The notes under the pieces were generated by a model. It had not been told where the DNA came from, did no database searches, and saw nothing but the letters and a program-made list of their open reading frames with translations. Below, one piece after another: positions 63,543 through 64,000 of a DNA stretch of 64,000 bases. Position 1 is the stretch's first letter, and every line of letters begins with the position of its first letter. Source of the DNA: Pyrinomonas methylaliphatogenes (GTDB lineage Bacteria; Acidobacteriota; Blastocatellia; Pyrinomonadales; Pyrinomonadaceae); NCBI RefSeq assembly GCF_000820845.2, contig NZ_CBXV010000003.1:186001-250000 (forward strand), in the 5' to 3' direction. The position numbers and the translations under genes are program-made.

Positions 63543-64000
63543 ATGCACCGGAATCTTCGCTCGTACCTTGAATGCCTACGTCGCGAGAACGAACTTATCC
63601 ATATCGAAGCGGAAGTCGATCCGTATCTCGAGCTAGCCGAAATACATCGGCGCGTCATCGCACGAGGCGGGCCGGCCCTGCTGTTCGAGCGCATCAAAGG
63701 CAGTCGCTATCCGGTCGTGACCAATCTCTTCGGGACAGAGCGGCGGATCGAGCTCGCTTTCGGCCCGAAGCCGGAAAGACTCGTGCGCCGAGCCGTCCAT
63801 CTGATCGAATCGCTCCTCCCGCCGCGCCCGGCTGAACTTTGGGCGGAACGCGCGCTCGTGCTCGAAGCGTTGAAGCTCGGGACGAAGCGAGCGCGAAAAG
63901 CGCCAGTCCTAGAGGTCGCTGATCGCCCGGCGCGTTTGACCGAACTTCCCGTCTTGACGACGTGGCAAGAGGATGGCGGACCCTTTTTCACCTTGCCGCT
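63543..64000 (+). CDS. ubiD: UbiD-family decarboxylase, N-terminal part (runs off window)
   Basis: ATG 63543 opens a frame that is still open at the window edge, 152 codons. The product MHRNLRSYLECLRRENELIH, VDPYLELAEIHRRVIARGGP, ALLFERIKGSRYPVVTNLFG and RRIELAFGPKPERLV matches the N-terminus of UbiD/menaquinone-type aromatic decarboxylases that need prenylated FMN. The catalytic residues lie outside the window. No strong ribosome site precedes the ATG. In this phylum it may serve menaquinone synthesis (inference). Confidence 0.88.
   Translation, partial: MHRNLRSYLECLRRENELIHIEAEVDPYLELAEIHRRVIARGGPALLFERIKGSRYPVVTNLFGTERRIELAFGPKPERLVRRAVHLIESLLPPRPAELWAERALVLEALKLGTKRARKAPVLEVADRPARLTELPVLTTWQEDGGPFFTLP

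Overview
The window looks like a chromosomal stretch from an Acidobacteriota bacterium, probably of the Blastocatellia/Pyrinomonas type. The evidence is a 'VWFA-related Acidobacterial' protein, five Oar-like TonB-dependent receptors of about 1100-1270 residues with N-terminal carboxypeptidase-regulatory domains, NnrS, and a cyclic-phosphate receiver. Base composition is moderately GC-rich throughout. No rRNA, tRNA, phage module, IS element or cas gene was recognised.

Layout. 1-6 kb: 3' part of a TonB receptor, an exported truncated globin next to an exported cupredoxin, and a secreted helical-repeat protein whose 5' end is frameshifted in a C-tract and whose 3' end is fused to an inverted scrap of a YVTN beta-propeller gene. 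6-15 kb: xerD with two small membrane proteins, selB, the VWFA protein, a SlyD-like FKBP overlapping glcF, and nagA. 15-30 kb: three large TonB receptors and a D-aminoacylase-type amidohydrolase on the minus strand, then 1.4 kb without a supported gene that carries a degenerate 61-bp-period CRISPR-like array, then a secreted esterase. 30-37 kb: a sulfide/persulfide detoxification operon (YgaP-like rhodanese, TauE/SafE exporter, persulfide dioxygenase-rhodanese, methyltransferase) divergent from an ArsR regulator, with a strong promoter and a palindromic operator, beside an NnrS-type membrane protein. 37-46 kb: mutS, nagZ, a lipoprotein solute-binding protein, a radical SAM protein, a SWIM zinc-finger protein, an HtrA protease and an Rrf2 regulator with a promoter-overlapping operator. 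46-50 kb: two divergent radical SAM genes and an SRPBCC protein. 50-57 kb: a frameshifted TonB receptor, an exported methyltransferase-like protein and an exported TPR protein. 57-64 kb: tsaC, an O-methyltransferase, an NtrC-type regulator with its membrane histidine kinase, xthA, a cyclic-phosphate receiver protein and the start of a UbiD decarboxylase.

How the genes work together. The clearest unit is the sulfide-responsive operon at 30.9-34.8 kb. The kinase/regulator pair at 58.5-62.2 kb forms a two-component system. The TonB receptors, solute-binding lipoprotein, NagZ/NagA, amidohydrolase and esterase fit a scavenger of peptides and glycans.

The most unexplained signal is in the non-coding DNA. 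At least eight intergenic loci each carry their own locus-specific pair or series of ~20-41 bp imperfect direct repeats spaced about 61-73 bp apart. The 29.1 kb locus resembles a decayed type I-E-like CRISPR array (29-bp repeats with 32-bp spacers, then 28-bp repeats with 33-bp spacers).
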